64,000 nucleotides of DNA from Bombella favorum. GTDB taxonomy: Bacteria; Pseudomonadota; Alphaproteobacteria; Acetobacterales; Acetobacteraceae. The notes beneath the pieces are model-generated. The model did no database searches, had not been told where the DNA came from, and saw only the letters and a list, made by a program, of their open reading frames with translations. The DNA is taken from positions 1 to 64,000 of the forward strand of contig NZ_NWUS01000001.1 of NCBI RefSeq assembly GCF_014048475.1, written 5' to 3'. The position numbers and the translations under genes were made by a program. This document shows positions 37,626 to 46,940 of this stretch, one piece after another; positions within the stretch are counted from its first letter, which is position 1, and each line of letters begins with the position of its first letter.

Positions 37626-38050
37626 GAGTGTTTTCCGGTAGAGCGGGTGAAGGGCGCAGAAGCTACACAGAGCCATGAGAGGATAAGCAGCGTTCCTCCA
37701 GTCGGTGCTAGTCGTGCTGGAAAGAGAATTCCGAAACCGTGTAGTGTGACGGGGATGCTGAACAGAGCTGTTCCAAGTGCTAAGCCGGTACAACCAATGG
37801 TAAGACGCAGCGGATGAAGGTACTTGTTGCCTAGTGTCAAAGCGCAGAGGGCAATGCCGTGCCAGAGTGCGATATCAGCAGCCATATGCATCATGCTTCT
37901 GCCATTCGGCACGGGGAAGGCCGTATCGGGCAAGTGTGTCGCTGCAGCCTGACAGGCAACAGCTAAACTGGCATAAATGGCCCCTAGGCTGAAAAGGATT
38001 TTTAAGAAAGGGCTTGTTTGGGGCGAAAGTGGCCTGTCATGGTGCAGCAT
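37622..38050 (-). CDS. DUF423/YgdD-like membrane protein
   Basis: A 142-residue protein with four hydrophobic segments. The layout matches DUF423: an N-terminal helix with small residues, MAADIALWHGIALCAL in the second helix, and APTGGTLLILSWL near the end where the family has PIGG-W. Its function is unknown to me. The match is by pattern. Confidence 0.72.
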   Translation of the reverse strand: MLHHDRPLSPQTSPFLKILFSLGAIYASLAVACQAAATHLPDTAFPVPNGRSMMHMAADIALWHGIALCALTLGNKYLHPLRLTIGCTGLALGTALFSIPVTLHGFGILFPARLAPTGGTLLILSWLCVASAPFTRSTGKHS

Positions 38051-38125
38051 ATTTATTATAACCCAGCTGGATGAGGATAAGGGTATTGTTTCAGGTACCC
38101 GGGAAGATGAGAAGAGGGACGCTGT

Positions 38126-38674
38126 ATGAAATTTCGTTTTATGATCTGTGCGGCACTTCTGTCTCTGGGGGGCTGTGGCCTTACGCCACCTCCGGCTCCA
38201 CCGGTGCCCCCTTTACCAAAAGGGCCTATGGCACCGCCGACACTGGCTGTTGATGATATCGTGCTTTTAAAGAAGATTAGCCTCCGTTCCATTTATATGA
38301 AGACGGCTACTGATTTGGCAGCAACGCATAGTAAGGATGAACTCATCAAGGGTTTTGCAGTGCAGCAGGTCAAAGATTACGATGCGCTTCGCACGGCGGC
38401 ACAGAAAGTAGCCGATACCCATATGCTTACACTGGCCGGGGCATTGCCCGTGGCCCAGCAGAGCCGGTTGAGCAGGCTGGGAAAATCATATGGACGACCT
38501 TTTGACAGGGCATTGCTGTATATTCTGACTCATTCATTCACAGCACAGGAGCGGGCAGCTCTGACACGAGCGAAGAAGAATGGCAGCACAGCGGATATGA
38601 AGAGTCTGGCAGGGGCTGCGTTGGATCTTTTGGACCGTAGTCAGCAGCAAGGCGCTGGTTTAATTCGCCGGTAA
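38126..38674 (+). CDS. lipoprotein, possibly DUF4142-like
   Basis: A 182-residue protein with lipobox LGGC (Cys 17) followed by a Pro-rich linker (about residues 20-38). The rest is helical. The segment KGFAVQQVKDYDALRTAAQK recalls DUF4142, but the likeness is weak. It would be anchored in the outer membrane or inner membrane facing the periplasm. Function unknown. Confidence 0.72.
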   Translation: MKFRFMICAALLSLGGCGLTPPPAPPVPPLPKGPMAPPTLAVDDIVLLKKISLRSIYMKTATDLAATHSKDELIKGFAVQQVKDYDALRTAAQKVADTHMLTLAGALPVAQQSRLSRLGKSYGRPFDRALLYILTHSFTAQERAALTRAKKNGSTADMKSLAGAALDLLDRSQQQGAGLIRR

Positions 38675-38916
38675 GTTTCGTTGGAGGGGGAGAGCGGGCG
38701 GCCTGTCGGAGAATAGCAATATTATAACATAATTTTGACGTTTTCTTAGTGGTGTGTTACGGTGTGCAATGATCAAGAGTAAAAGACCCGTTCTGATAGT
38801 TTCTGCACAAATATCCTAGTGGTCTCATCTTTCCGTTGGGAAAGGCTGTAATGATATGAGCAGAAAATAGGGTGGTCTTTGTTGTGTCGTATTATCAAGA
38901 TTGACGAATTATAGAA

Positions 38917-39498
38917 ATGAAGAACGATTCGCCTTTAACAGAGAGTTCCATTCGTAAGGCTTTGGAGCGTATGGGGGGCGGGCAGGCGGCTGATAATGCT
39001 GACGGGCCGCAGCCTCATGGGCATGGTTTTGGTGGACGTTCGGCTGCCCGTGCCCGGCCAGCCCAGCAGGTGACCCGCCGCCGTCGCCTCCCCGGGGATG
39101 ATACAGTTGTTGTAGAGCATCAGTCCCTTGGTCGTTCTTCGCAAAAGCGGGCTGCAAATCGTGTGTCTGCTGCTTCCGAAGCGGGGCAGGAGCAGGAAAG
39201 ACTCAAGCAGAGTTTGCTCAGGGAAAGGCGCCGTGTCCATGATATGGAAGCGGAGCTTTTGATGTTGAATGAGCGGATCCGCGCTGTGAATACTCAGATG
39301 ACACATCTGCGCCTTCAGGTGGAAGAGGGCAAAAAGGTTATCCAGCAGCGTGATGAAAATATTCTGCGCCTTCGGGCCGAGTTGCATCAGGCTCGGGAAC
39401 AGCAAGTGCGCCGCGCTGCTACCACGGCCAAGGTGCAGGCTGCCTCTGCCGAGAGTGATGACGAAGGTCAGCAACCTGTGCAATGGTGGAGGGACTGA
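38917..39498 (+). CDS. hypothetical coiled-coil protein
   Basis: A 193-residue soluble protein. The first 80 residues are disordered and rich in Gly, Arg and Pro; residues about 85-160 form a long coiled coil (Leu/Glu/Arg heptads); the end is acidic with QWWRD. No enzyme motif is seen. It stands before a glycosyltransferase gene, but the 74-base gap does not prove a link. I do not recognise the family. Confidence 0.68.
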   Translation: MKNDSPLTESSIRKALERMGGGQAADNADGPQPHGHGFGGRSAARARPAQQVTRRRRLPGDDTVVVEHQSLGRSSQKRAANRVSAASEAGQEQERLKQSLLRERRRVHDMEAELLMLNERIRAVNTQMTHLRLQVEEGKKVIQQRDENILRLRAELHQAREQQVRRAATTAKVQAASAESDDEGQQPVQWWRD

Positions 39499-39572
39499 TC
39501 GACCTGCCATGATGCCCGCACGTTTTACTGCCATGCTTGGGCTATCTGGTAGTAAAAAATAGGGTTGCGGAG

Positions 39573-40676
39573 ATGGCGGATAGAATCTGGTATGGGAGTG
39601 AGTGGCAGGCTTCCCGCCCATTGAAGATCGTTCATGTCGGGGATTTTTTCTTTAGCCTGAAGAAGAAGGCACCATGTCAGTTCAGTGTGGGGGGTAAGCT
39701 CTCCAATGGGTTGATACGGAATGGCCACCATGTCATCGACTTTTCTTATAGAGATGTGGCTCGCTCCAGCGGCTGGTTTGGTAGCCGTAGAATGGGGCGG
39801 CGGCATCTCTTCCGTGCGCTGAAGGAGTTTCTGGCGTTTAGTGCGCCGGATATTCTTTTGCTGGGGCATGGTTACATGATTCCCCCTTCCGTTATCGAAG
39901 AGATACGCCAGCAACAGCCTGGTATGACGGTAGTGCAGTGGAACATTGATGCCTTGTTTGTAGAGGCCAATGCCAAAGATTTTGCAGCTCGACATCAGGT
40001 TGTGGATGCTAGTTTCATCTCTACGGCGGGGCCGATCGTGCGGCAGTTGATCGGGGATAAAGGGCATGTCGGGTATTTGCCCAATCCGGTGGACCGCAGC
40101 GTGGAAAGGGGGCGGGCTTTTGCTTTGGCCTACCCGGAGGCAGATATTTTCTATTCCTGCGGTAATCCTGCCCGGCTACGAACCATATGCGGGCGGGACT
40201 GGGATATGAACGAGTTCTGCGAGACGTTGGAAGAAAGGCTGCCACCATCAGTCCGTTTCGCCTACGCTGGTGTGCGGGGGCAACCTTATGTCAGCGGGGC
40301 GGCATATGCCCCTCTGCTGGAGCAGACAGCCATGGGGCTGAACATCAGCCGCCGGGCTGATTATTATCTGTATAGTTCAGATCGTTTGGCCCAGATGATC
40401 GGCAACGGCCAGCTTGTTTTTATGGAACGTCAGACCGGGTTCGACAGGATATTCTCTGATCAGGAGATGGCCTTCTTTAGCAGTCTGGATGAGTTGGTGG
40501 AGTTGATGGGCCAGTATCACAGTGCCCCGGAATATCGTAAGGATGTCGCCCGGGCGGGGTGGCAGCGTTATTATGCGCTTTTTAATGAATGCGCTGTGGC
40601 CGATTACATCATCGGCCAGACTTTGGGAACCCTGCCAGAAGAGGCCCACGCGTGGCGTTATCTGGTGAACCTATAA
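39573..40676 (+). CDS. glycosyltransferase, GT4/CgeB-like
   Basis: A 367-residue GT-B type protein. The N-terminal KIVHVGDFFF is a Rossmann strand; GYLPNPVDRS and the C-terminal YSSDRLAQMIGNGQLVFMERQTGFDRIF resemble the donor-binding half of CgeB/GT1-like enzymes, where the E in the E-x7-E area binds the sugar nucleotide. It would add a sugar to a surface glycan. ATG 39573 is preferred to an upstream TTG. It converges with the next gene. Confidence 0.75.
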   Translation: MADRIWYGSEWQASRPLKIVHVGDFFFSLKKKAPCQFSVGGKLSNGLIRNGHHVIDFSYRDVARSSGWFGSRRMGRRHLFRALKEFLAFSAPDILLLGHGYMIPPSVIEEIRQQQPGMTVVQWNIDALFVEANAKDFAARHQVVDASFISTAGPIVRQLIGDKGHVGYLPNPVDRSVERGRAFALAYPEADIFYSCGNPARLRTICGRDWDMNEFCETLEERLPPSVRFAYAGVRGQPYVSGAAYAPLLEQTAMGLNISRRADYYLYSSDRLAQMIGNGQLVFMERQTGFDRIFSDQEMAFFSSLDELVELMGQYHSAPEYRKDVARAGWQRYYALFNECAVADYIIGQTLGTLPEEAHAWRYLVNL

Positions 40677-40695
40677 AAGCAGGGTTCTCCCGTCT

Positions 40696-42132
40696 TTAGG
40701 AAGACAAGGCGATTTTGTGGGCGGAGAACATGGCATTCCATCCTGCCAGTTCTTCGTCTTTGGAGCAGACATCTGGTGTTTGTGTATTGGCGAAGATCAT
40801 GCGCTTGTCAGCAGTGCTGGCATCGCCGAAATTGACAAACAGGATTTTGAAATCAAGTGCAGGATAGCGGGCGGCGATAGCCTCCACCAAGGCCGTGAAA
40901 TTGGCTTGGGCCGTGTGGGCAGGGCGGTGCTGCCCAGCATAGAAGAGGTTGTCCCGCCAGCTGCGAACAAAGAGAACACGCTGGGACGTATGGCAGAGCG
41001 TGTCGATCTCTTGGATCATGCTGTGGAAGCGATGCCGTAGGATGGGGAGCTGTTCGTGGAACATCTCCACGCTGGCATGTTCTCCAGCCGATTTTTCCAG
41101 ACAATTATGGTAGGTAATCAGCGTGTCACGGCAGCGCAGGGCATTATGGAGCCCATAAAGGCAATTTGTTGAAAGTAGTCCTGCGAAGTCATGCTGCAAT
41201 AGGGAAACCAGCGTGTGGAATGGTGCCATAAACTGGCCGAACAGGCCCGGACCGGGGCGGCCGAAGCTGCTTTCGATTGCCTGATTGACAACCTCATCAC
41301 CACCTAGTGAGATGATGTTATCGAACTGCTGTGCCTCTTCCTGTGGTCCGGGAGAGGGGCGGGATAGGGCCGCAGCGATTTCTTCACGGAACTCGAACAT
41401 CTGTTCATCAGTCCGCCAAGGGTGCCGATAAAGCGGGTCATGGCGGATGGCCTCGTGGATGGCCTGATTCCGCATGGCCAGCTCATGGTTGCCGTGGCTG
41501 TGAGAGGGCAGGGTGTCTAGCCCACCTCTCAGATAGAAGAGCTGTCCACGCTCCGGGCTAAGATGCTGAGCCAGCCCGCCATAGCCAGCACGGAGAAAAC
41601 GCTGAGTATGTTCGACATGCTCTTCACCATACCGTTCGAACCGGACATCCAGATACCCAACATAGGAGAGGGCCTTGGCATGATAACCGATACAGAACGC
41701 CTGATGCATAGGGGCGATATAGGGGTCCTCTGGCGTGCCCTTGCCAGAGGAAATGTCATTATCAATCTCTATGGTGATCTCTGGCATGAAATTGATATGG
41801 CCATAGCGTTCAATGGCATCAATCCAAGGGCGTTCCCAGCCGAAGAAGGTGGGGAAGCAGTCATCTTCCAGAATGATCATCCAGTCGCACTGTTTTTCCT
41901 CTTTTAGGTACCAGAGGATGCGGTTGCGATTCCACGAGATGCCTTTATTCCGCCCAGTAACGCAGGGGATATTCATCTGTTTCAGCATATCTGGCGTGCC
42001 ATCGCTGGACCCGTCATCAGCCACAACGAACTCGAATGACGTGCGGGTGTAACGCTGGACGCTAGCGATGACCTCTTTGAGCGTATCCCTGCGATTATAG
42101 GTAATGATGCCGATACCCAGTTTCCCAGCCAT
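40696..42132 (-). CDS. GT2 glycosyltransferase fused to DUF1796-like domain
   Basis: A 478-residue two-domain protein. Residues 1 to about 230 are a GT-A fold with IITYNRRDTL, ADDGSSDG (38-45) and ILEDDCF; residues about 270-478 look like DUF1796 (FDNIISLGGDEVV, FGQFMAPFHTLVSLL, VLFVRSW), a family with a possible papain-like fold. The fusion suggests linked sugar transfer and processing of a surface polymer. ATG 42132, after GGTGAGG, is chosen over TTG 42162. Confidence 0.78.
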   Translation of the reverse strand: MAGKLGIGIITYNRRDTLKEVIASVQRYTRTSFEFVVADDGSSDGTPDMLKQMNIPCVTGRNKGISWNRNRILWYLKEEKQCDWMIILEDDCFPTFFGWERPWIDAIERYGHINFMPEITIEIDNDISSGKGTPEDPYIAPMHQAFCIGYHAKALSYVGYLDVRFERYGEEHVEHTQRFLRAGYGGLAQHLSPERGQLFYLRGGLDTLPSHSHGNHELAMRNQAIHEAIRHDPLYRHPWRTDEQMFEFREEIAAALSRPSPGPQEEAQQFDNIISLGGDEVVNQAIESSFGRPGPGLFGQFMAPFHTLVSLLQHDFAGLLSTNCLYGLHNALRCRDTLITYHNCLEKSAGEHASVEMFHEQLPILRHRFHSMIQEIDTLCHTSQRVLFVRSWRDNLFYAGQHRPAHTAQANFTALVEAIAARYPALDFKILFVNFGDASTADKRMIFANTQTPDVCSKDEELAGWNAMFSAHKIALSS

Positions 42133-42182
42133 GAAACGCCTCACCAGTTTGTCTGTATTCAAGGAAAATATGCTACGGAATT

Positions 42183-43079
42183 TTACTGAAATGCTCTCAT
42201 GACATCAGCAATTAGCCGCCGGAAATCTTCCGTATACGGGCCATCCCAGCCTGTCCACGGTTTTGGGAAACCCGTAAAGTGGACAGCAAAGGGATTAGAC
42301 AGCCCTTCGTCATAGATTTTCTTCCACTCCGCCGGAAGTGCCTCACTGGCTTCAACACAACCCGGCCCCCAGCAGACATTCCAGTTTTGATGGATGAAAT
42401 GGACCTTACCGAAGAAAATACGGTTGAGAATATCTTGGTCGTTCATCCAGAAGAGCGTGTTGCAGAGCTGGCCACATTCCTCTGCTTGGGCAGAGCTGAT
42501 TTGTGCGAGGTTGAAGACCAGAACACCATTCTGGAAATAATTGTTCGAATCCAAGACCCCGAGTGCGCCGCGGTGATAATCGATCAGTGGAGGGGCACCA
42601 GCAATAGCTTGCGGCAGACGGAACCCGTTGGTTTGTGCTGGAATGAGGAGTAGGTCCCGTGTAGCCCCGATCTGGGCCGTAGCAGGGATGCTGTAATAAA
42701 GCAGGCTAGGGCAGGCCCGAAGCAATATATCGTCGGTCAGATAAACGAGACGCTGGAACTCGGCAAAAAGGGTTGGTACAGCGAGGCGATAGAAAGTTTT
42801 GCGGTCTGTTGTTTCGAGGTGGGTCGGGCTGTAAGCTTGCATCCACTCCGAAACATCCACAAAGTGGATTTGTGAGTGTCTGCCATCAAAAAGACGTCGA
42901 CCTGCGGTTATGGTCTCGTCCGGCAAGCCCTCATGCAGCATGTAGAGGGCGAGCTTCACCCCCGGGAGAAGGTTGTTAAGCCCTGAAAGAATGGAAGCAT
43001 AGGCGTTAGGGGCGCTATGTGCCGTCAAAGCGAGGGCAACCGGTATGAATTCTGCGGGTGGAGGGAGAACGGTTTGCAT
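42183..43079 (-). CDS. GT8-like glycosyltransferase
   Basis: A 298-residue GT-A enzyme of the GT8 group (lipopolysaccharide galactosyl/glucosyltransferase-like). TFYRLAVPTLF and the metal-site region VYLTDDILL (D116-D117, where the family normally has DxD) are recognisable. NGVLVFNL, NDQDILNRIF and the C-terminal HFTGFPKPW also match. It is 51 bases upstream of the GT2-DUF1796 gene on the same strand, probably one operon. Confidence 0.83.
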   Translation of the reverse strand: MQTVLPPPAEFIPVALALTAHSAPNAYASILSGLNNLLPGVKLALYMLHEGLPDETITAGRRLFDGRHSQIHFVDVSEWMQAYSPTHLETTDRKTFYRLAVPTLFAEFQRLVYLTDDILLRACPSLLYYSIPATAQIGATRDLLLIPAQTNGFRLPQAIAGAPPLIDYHRGALGVLDSNNYFQNGVLVFNLAQISSAQAEECGQLCNTLFWMNDQDILNRIFFGKVHFIHQNWNVCWGPGCVEASEALPAEWKKIYDEGLSNPFAVHFTGFPKPWTGWDGPYTEDFRRLIADVMRAFQ

Positions 43080-43142
43080 AGACAGGCCAAGTTATTTAAC
43101 AGAGTCCTGCGGACTATAAGGGCATCATGAAGGGTAGGCAAC

Positions 43143-45077
43143 ATGATGCCAGGAGGGCATGTGGTGGCTGAGGTGGTTTTTCATTATCTGGAAACGTCAC
43201 ATCAGGGCTGGTTGGCAGTCCGGCGGGTTGGGGGTGGTATTTGCCATCTCAGGTCTGATGAAATGACCCGTCGGGATGAGAATGGTGTTCCCCTCTACTG
43301 CCCTTTATTGGCGATGACACTACCAGACTACCCCGACTACGTGTTTCTTGTCGTAGATTTTGGGGAGAGAGCGGCACCACTTCTTTGGATAAAGCATTTT
43401 CCCTATCGGGGGGCCGTTCTGCCTTTCCTCCGTGTTGAGAGTAGAAAGAATGAGGGGCGTGTCGGGCTGCGCAATCTTTTTCGTCCCAGCCAGTGTTGCA
43501 CAGCCCAACCTTGGAACAGCCAAGGGGGTGTTAATGAGCTCCTCGGGGACTGTAACCAGATGTTCGACTGGGAGGAGTTCCAGCTTCGTGCAGTAGCGGC
43601 GACGGATAGGTTGCAGCGTCTTGGTGAGGAAATGGTCACTCACTTCAAGGCGTTTCCGTCGGCTGACTATTTGGAGCAGTTGATTATTACATATGCTGGC
43701 AGTCATCTGACGTGGCTGCTGGATGCTATGATTCCTGTGGCGTCTTGGTCTGTTGTCCGTGAAATAGGTCAGCGGCTGCTGAACCAGCCTCCGCTCCGTG
43801 AAGCTTTTTTCCGTCAGGTGGGGGAAAGCCCGTGGCGGGACGGCTGGCAGTATCTCGCCCGTTGGCTTGATGATAGGGAGAGCTATCCTGCCGCAGAACG
43901 GGGCTGCCCGCTAAGTGATGCCATACTGGCTTATGGTCAGATTGATGCATTGGCTGGTTTTGCCCAAGCGACATTGCATACGGCTCGGGCCAGCGTGGTG
44001 CCGCGTAAGCGTGTTTGCATGATGTCCACCATCCGGAATGAGGGAATCTATATTCTGGAGTGGATCGCCTATCATCGGAGCATAGGGGTCGAGCACTTCT
44101 TTATTTACAGCAATGACAATAATGATCGCTCTGACCTTCTGTTGAAGGCCTTGCATGATGAAGGGATCATCACCTTTATCGAGAACCCCGTTCAGCCGGG
44201 TATGTCTGCCCAGATGAAGGCTTATGGACACGGGTTGAATGTTCTGCCGAATATTCTGGACTATGAATGGTGTTTCATTCTCGATGGTGATGAATTTATT
44301 ACTTTGTCACCATCTTATCGAACCGTTGGTGAGTATCTGGAGAGTGCTTCCCGGTGGGAGAGTGATGCCATCGCTGTGAACTGGAGATTTGTGGCTTCTG
44401 AGGTCAATCAGGACGGATTGGCTGACTTGACAAAGCCACTGACACAGCGGAACCGCAACATTGTCTCTCGTGGGGGGATCGGAGAAGGCTGGCGGCTTGT
44501 TAAATCTGCCGTTCGTCCGGGGCGAGCCATTCACTCCCGGCCTCATCATCCGATCTGGGTACAGGCAGAAAAATTTGCCTATAGGCTGTCTGATGGCTCC
44601 ATCCATAGCTATCGCAATCCGCCGCCTGGTATCGGAGCGGACCCGGCTTTTGCTGATTATGATAGCTGTGCAGATATTTATATCTCGCACTATTATTATA
44701 AGTCGATCATTGAATGGGTCTGGAAATATGCCCGGAATAGCGGGCTAGATGGTGCCATGTCTTTTGGTGTGGAACGTTATGCCGATTATTGGGCTAATGC
44801 CTTTATCTGCCAGTTGAATGACCCGTATGACGGAGAGAATGAGAATATCCTGATTCGTCTTGATGGTCTGCTGGAAGAGCTGGCGAGCTTAAGGAGCATC
44901 ACAGCGATTGCTCAGGCTGAAAATATTGTGCGTGAAGCGTGGCAGGAGCGGCTTCTTGCTCTGTTGGATATGATAGAGGAGGCTGATGTTGCGTCCCGCC
45001 TGAAAGAAGAGTGGCGCTATGTTCTGGATCCTCTGGTGGAGGAACGGCGCGGCAGCATTCCATTGCATCAGATATGA
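43143..45077 (+). CDS. large glycosyltransferase family 2-like protein
   Basis: A 644-residue protein. The N-terminal 280 residues are unassigned. From about residue 287 a GT2-like domain begins (VCMMSTIRNEGIYILEW), with FFIYSNDNND, ILDGDEFI (about 379-386) and SRPHHPIW. Such proteins resemble the group named Glyco_tranf_2_4. It is divergent from the GT8 gene with only 63 bases between starts, so promoters overlap. A strong terminator follows the stop. Confidence 0.8.
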   Translation: MMPGGHVVAEVVFHYLETSHQGWLAVRRVGGGICHLRSDEMTRRDENGVPLYCPLLAMTLPDYPDYVFLVVDFGERAAPLLWIKHFPYRGAVLPFLRVESRKNEGRVGLRNLFRPSQCCTAQPWNSQGGVNELLGDCNQMFDWEEFQLRAVAATDRLQRLGEEMVTHFKAFPSADYLEQLIITYAGSHLTWLLDAMIPVASWSVVREIGQRLLNQPPLREAFFRQVGESPWRDGWQYLARWLDDRESYPAAERGCPLSDAILAYGQIDALAGFAQATLHTARASVVPRKRVCMMSTIRNEGIYILEWIAYHRSIGVEHFFIYSNDNNDRSDLLLKALHDEGIITFIENPVQPGMSAQMKAYGHGLNVLPNILDYEWCFILDGDEFITLSPSYRTVGEYLESASRWESDAIAVNWRFVASEVNQDGLADLTKPLTQRNRNIVSRGGIGEGWRLVKSAVRPGRAIHSRPHHPIWVQAEKFAYRLSDGSIHSYRNPPPGIGADPAFADYDSCADIYISHYYYKSIIEWVWKYARNSGLDGAMSFGVERYADYWANAFICQLNDPYDGENENILIRLDGLLEELASLRSITAIAQAENIVREAWQERLLALLDMIEEADVASRLKEEWRYVLDPLVEERRGSIPLHQI

Positions 45078-45078
45078 C

Positions 45079-45118
45079 AAAGAAAAAGCCCTCCAGATGT
45101 AAGGAGGGCTTTTTCTTT
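45079..45118. terminator. bidirectional terminator
   Basis: AAAGAAAAAGCCCTCC (45079-45094) pairs perfectly with GGAGGGCTTTTTCTTT (45103-45118). It ends the large glycosyltransferase gene and the convergent lipoprotein gene. Confidence 0.93.
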
Positions 45119-45143
45119 AAGGTCTGCTAAATGGTAAGATTAT

Positions 45144-45746
45144 TTACTGCACATGCTCATGGAACTGGGCTGTGCGCAGGTGGCTGCGGTTATAGTCCAG
45201 TTCGGCATGGCTCAGTTGTAGTCCGATTTCCATGGAGTAGGGGCTGATCTGCGGGTTATTGCCTGTTGGAACGTCGATGAAACGCAGCGGCGTGCTGCTG
45301 TGGCTGATGGAGACAGCCGGAGGCAGTTTGACCGTTTCGGTGAAGACTTTTTTGTCCACAATGGCACCATCCTGAAGGATGGCGACAAAATAGGGGACTG
45401 TCACCGTATTGTTGTTAGCAGCCGGGCCGCGTTCTAGCTGAAGGTTCAAGCTGACACGGACACGGGTCATGGGGCGTTTCTGCTCATCTTGCGGGCCGGT
45501 GCGGCAGTCGCCCTGAACACCCAGAATATGGGTGGAGGTCAGACGGTGGGCGGCATCAAGCCCTTTTCCATCATAAGTGATACGGTCTGCCACTTGGCCC
45601 GGCACATCGAACCTGGGGCAGGCCGGAGCGAAGGTATTAGTAGTATCTACATCTTCACATCCGCTGAGGAAACCAACCAGCATGAGGGAGCCGAGGCCCG
45701 CAGCAAGGCGGGAAAAGATGCGGGAAGAGGGGGAGAATGCAGGCAT
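45144..45746 (-). CDS. lipoprotein of unknown function
   Basis: A 200-residue protein starting at ATG 45746, giving a basic N-terminus, a hydrophobic stretch and the lipobox FLSGC (Cys near residue 29). The frame extends to 45845, but that would put a second hydrophobic segment before the lipobox. The mature part is beta-rich with a few charged loops. I do not recognise the family. It is divergent from ispH. Confidence 0.72.
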   Translation of the reverse strand: MPAFSPSSRIFSRLAAGLGSLMLVGFLSGCEDVDTTNTFAPACPRFDVPGQVADRITYDGKGLDAAHRLTSTHILGVQGDCRTGPQDEQKRPMTRVRVSLNLQLERGPAANNNTVTVPYFVAILQDGAIVDKKVFTETVKLPPAVSISHSSTPLRFIDVPTGNNPQISPYSMEIGLQLSHAELDYNRSHLRTAQFHEHVQ

Positions 45747-45911
45747 CGGACTCAGAAAACTCCACAAGAAAATGGTGCAGGACATTGCAGCAGACGGCAA
45801 TACGGACGATATAAGGGCCCAGAGTGGTGGTGCAGGGTAGCCCATAATCTTGTATGGAGCACCACCGGACCATTCAATATCGTATCGTTCATCGCCTGCC
45901 TGGGGAAGATT

Positions 45912-46934
45912 ATGTCAGAACAGACGACGCCTGTAACCTCCAACTCTGCCGTCCCCGGAGCAGATTCAGCGGCGGTTAAGCCATCGCTGAAGATTCTGCT
46001 GGCTGGGCCACGCGGTTTCTGTGCCGGGGTCGACCGCGCCATCCGGGTGGTTGAGGAGGCTTTGCGCCGTTATGGGGCTCCTGTCTATGTCCGCCATGAG
46101 ATTGTGCATAACCGCACAGTCGTGGAAGGGCTGGAAGCTAAGGGTGCCATTTTTGTCGAGGAGCTGGATGAGGTTCCGGAGGACGGCCATGTTGTATTTT
46201 CGGCTCATGGTGTGCCCAAATCCGTCCCGGCAGAAGCACAGCGGCGCAATTTGCTCTATTTGGATGCGACATGTCCGCTTGTGTCTAAGGTCCATCGGGA
46301 GGCAGAGCGTCATTTCGCCGGTGGCGGGCCAGAGCAGCGTCATATTCTGATGATTGGTCACGCTGGCCATCCGGAAGTTGTTGGTACCATGGGGCAGTTG
46401 CCTCCGGGTGCTGTAACGCTGATCAATGATGCAAAAGAAGCCGCCGAGGTCCAACCTAAGGATGTGGACCGTCTGGCCTTTATTACGCAGACGACGCTCT
46501 CGGTAGATGATACGGCAGAGATCGTGGATATTCTGCGCTCCCGCTTCCCCAATATCGTGGGGCCGCGCCGGGAAGATATCTGTTACGCCACGACGAACCG
46601 ACAGATGGCCGTAAAGGAACTGGCTGCAGAATGTGATTTGGTCATCGTCATAGGCTCGCCGAATTCGTCCAATTCGCAGCGGCTGCGTGAGGTGGCAGAG
46701 CGTTCCCTCGCAAAGCGGGCTCTGCTGGTTCCGAAGGTCTCTGATATGGACTGGAATGAACTGGAAGGCGTGAAGACGCTGGGCATGAGCGCTGGTGCCT
46801 CTGCGCCGGAAAGCCTCGTGCAGGAAATGATCGAACAGTTGTCTGTTCGCTATGATGTTACCATTGAAGAGCGTATCGTGAAGGAGGAGAACATTAATTT
46901 CCGACTTCCTCATCCGCTCTCTGATGCGGTCTGA
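45912..46934 (+). CDS. ispH: 4-hydroxy-3-methylbut-2-enyl diphosphate reductase
   Basis: A 340-residue 4Fe-4S enzyme, the last step of the MEP isoprenoid pathway making IPP and DMAPP. Cluster Cys are in [10 protein letters not shown] (C37), DATCPLV and [18 protein letters not shown] and [12 protein letters not shown] are substrate blocks. ATG 45912 after GGGGAAG is chosen; the frame is open upstream through the divergent gene. It leads ispH-thrB-rnhA. Confidence 0.96.
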   Translation: MSEQTTPVTSNSAVPGADSAAVKPSLKILLAGPRGFCAGVDRAIRVVEEALRRYGAPVYVRHEIVHNRTVVEGLEAKGAIFVEELDEVPEDGHVVFSAHGVPKSVPAEAQRRNLLYLDATCPLVSKVHREAERHFAGGGPEQRHILMIGHAGHPEVVGTMGQLPPGAVTLINDAKEAAEVQPKDVDRLAFITQTTLSVDDTAEIVDILRSRFPNIVGPRREDICYATTNRQMAVKELAAECDLVIVIGSPNSSNSQRLREVAERSLAKRALLVPKVSDMDWNELEGVKTLGMSAGASAPESLVQEMIEQLSVRYDVTIEERIVKEENINFRLPHPLSDAV

Positions 46935-46940
46935 TACCTC

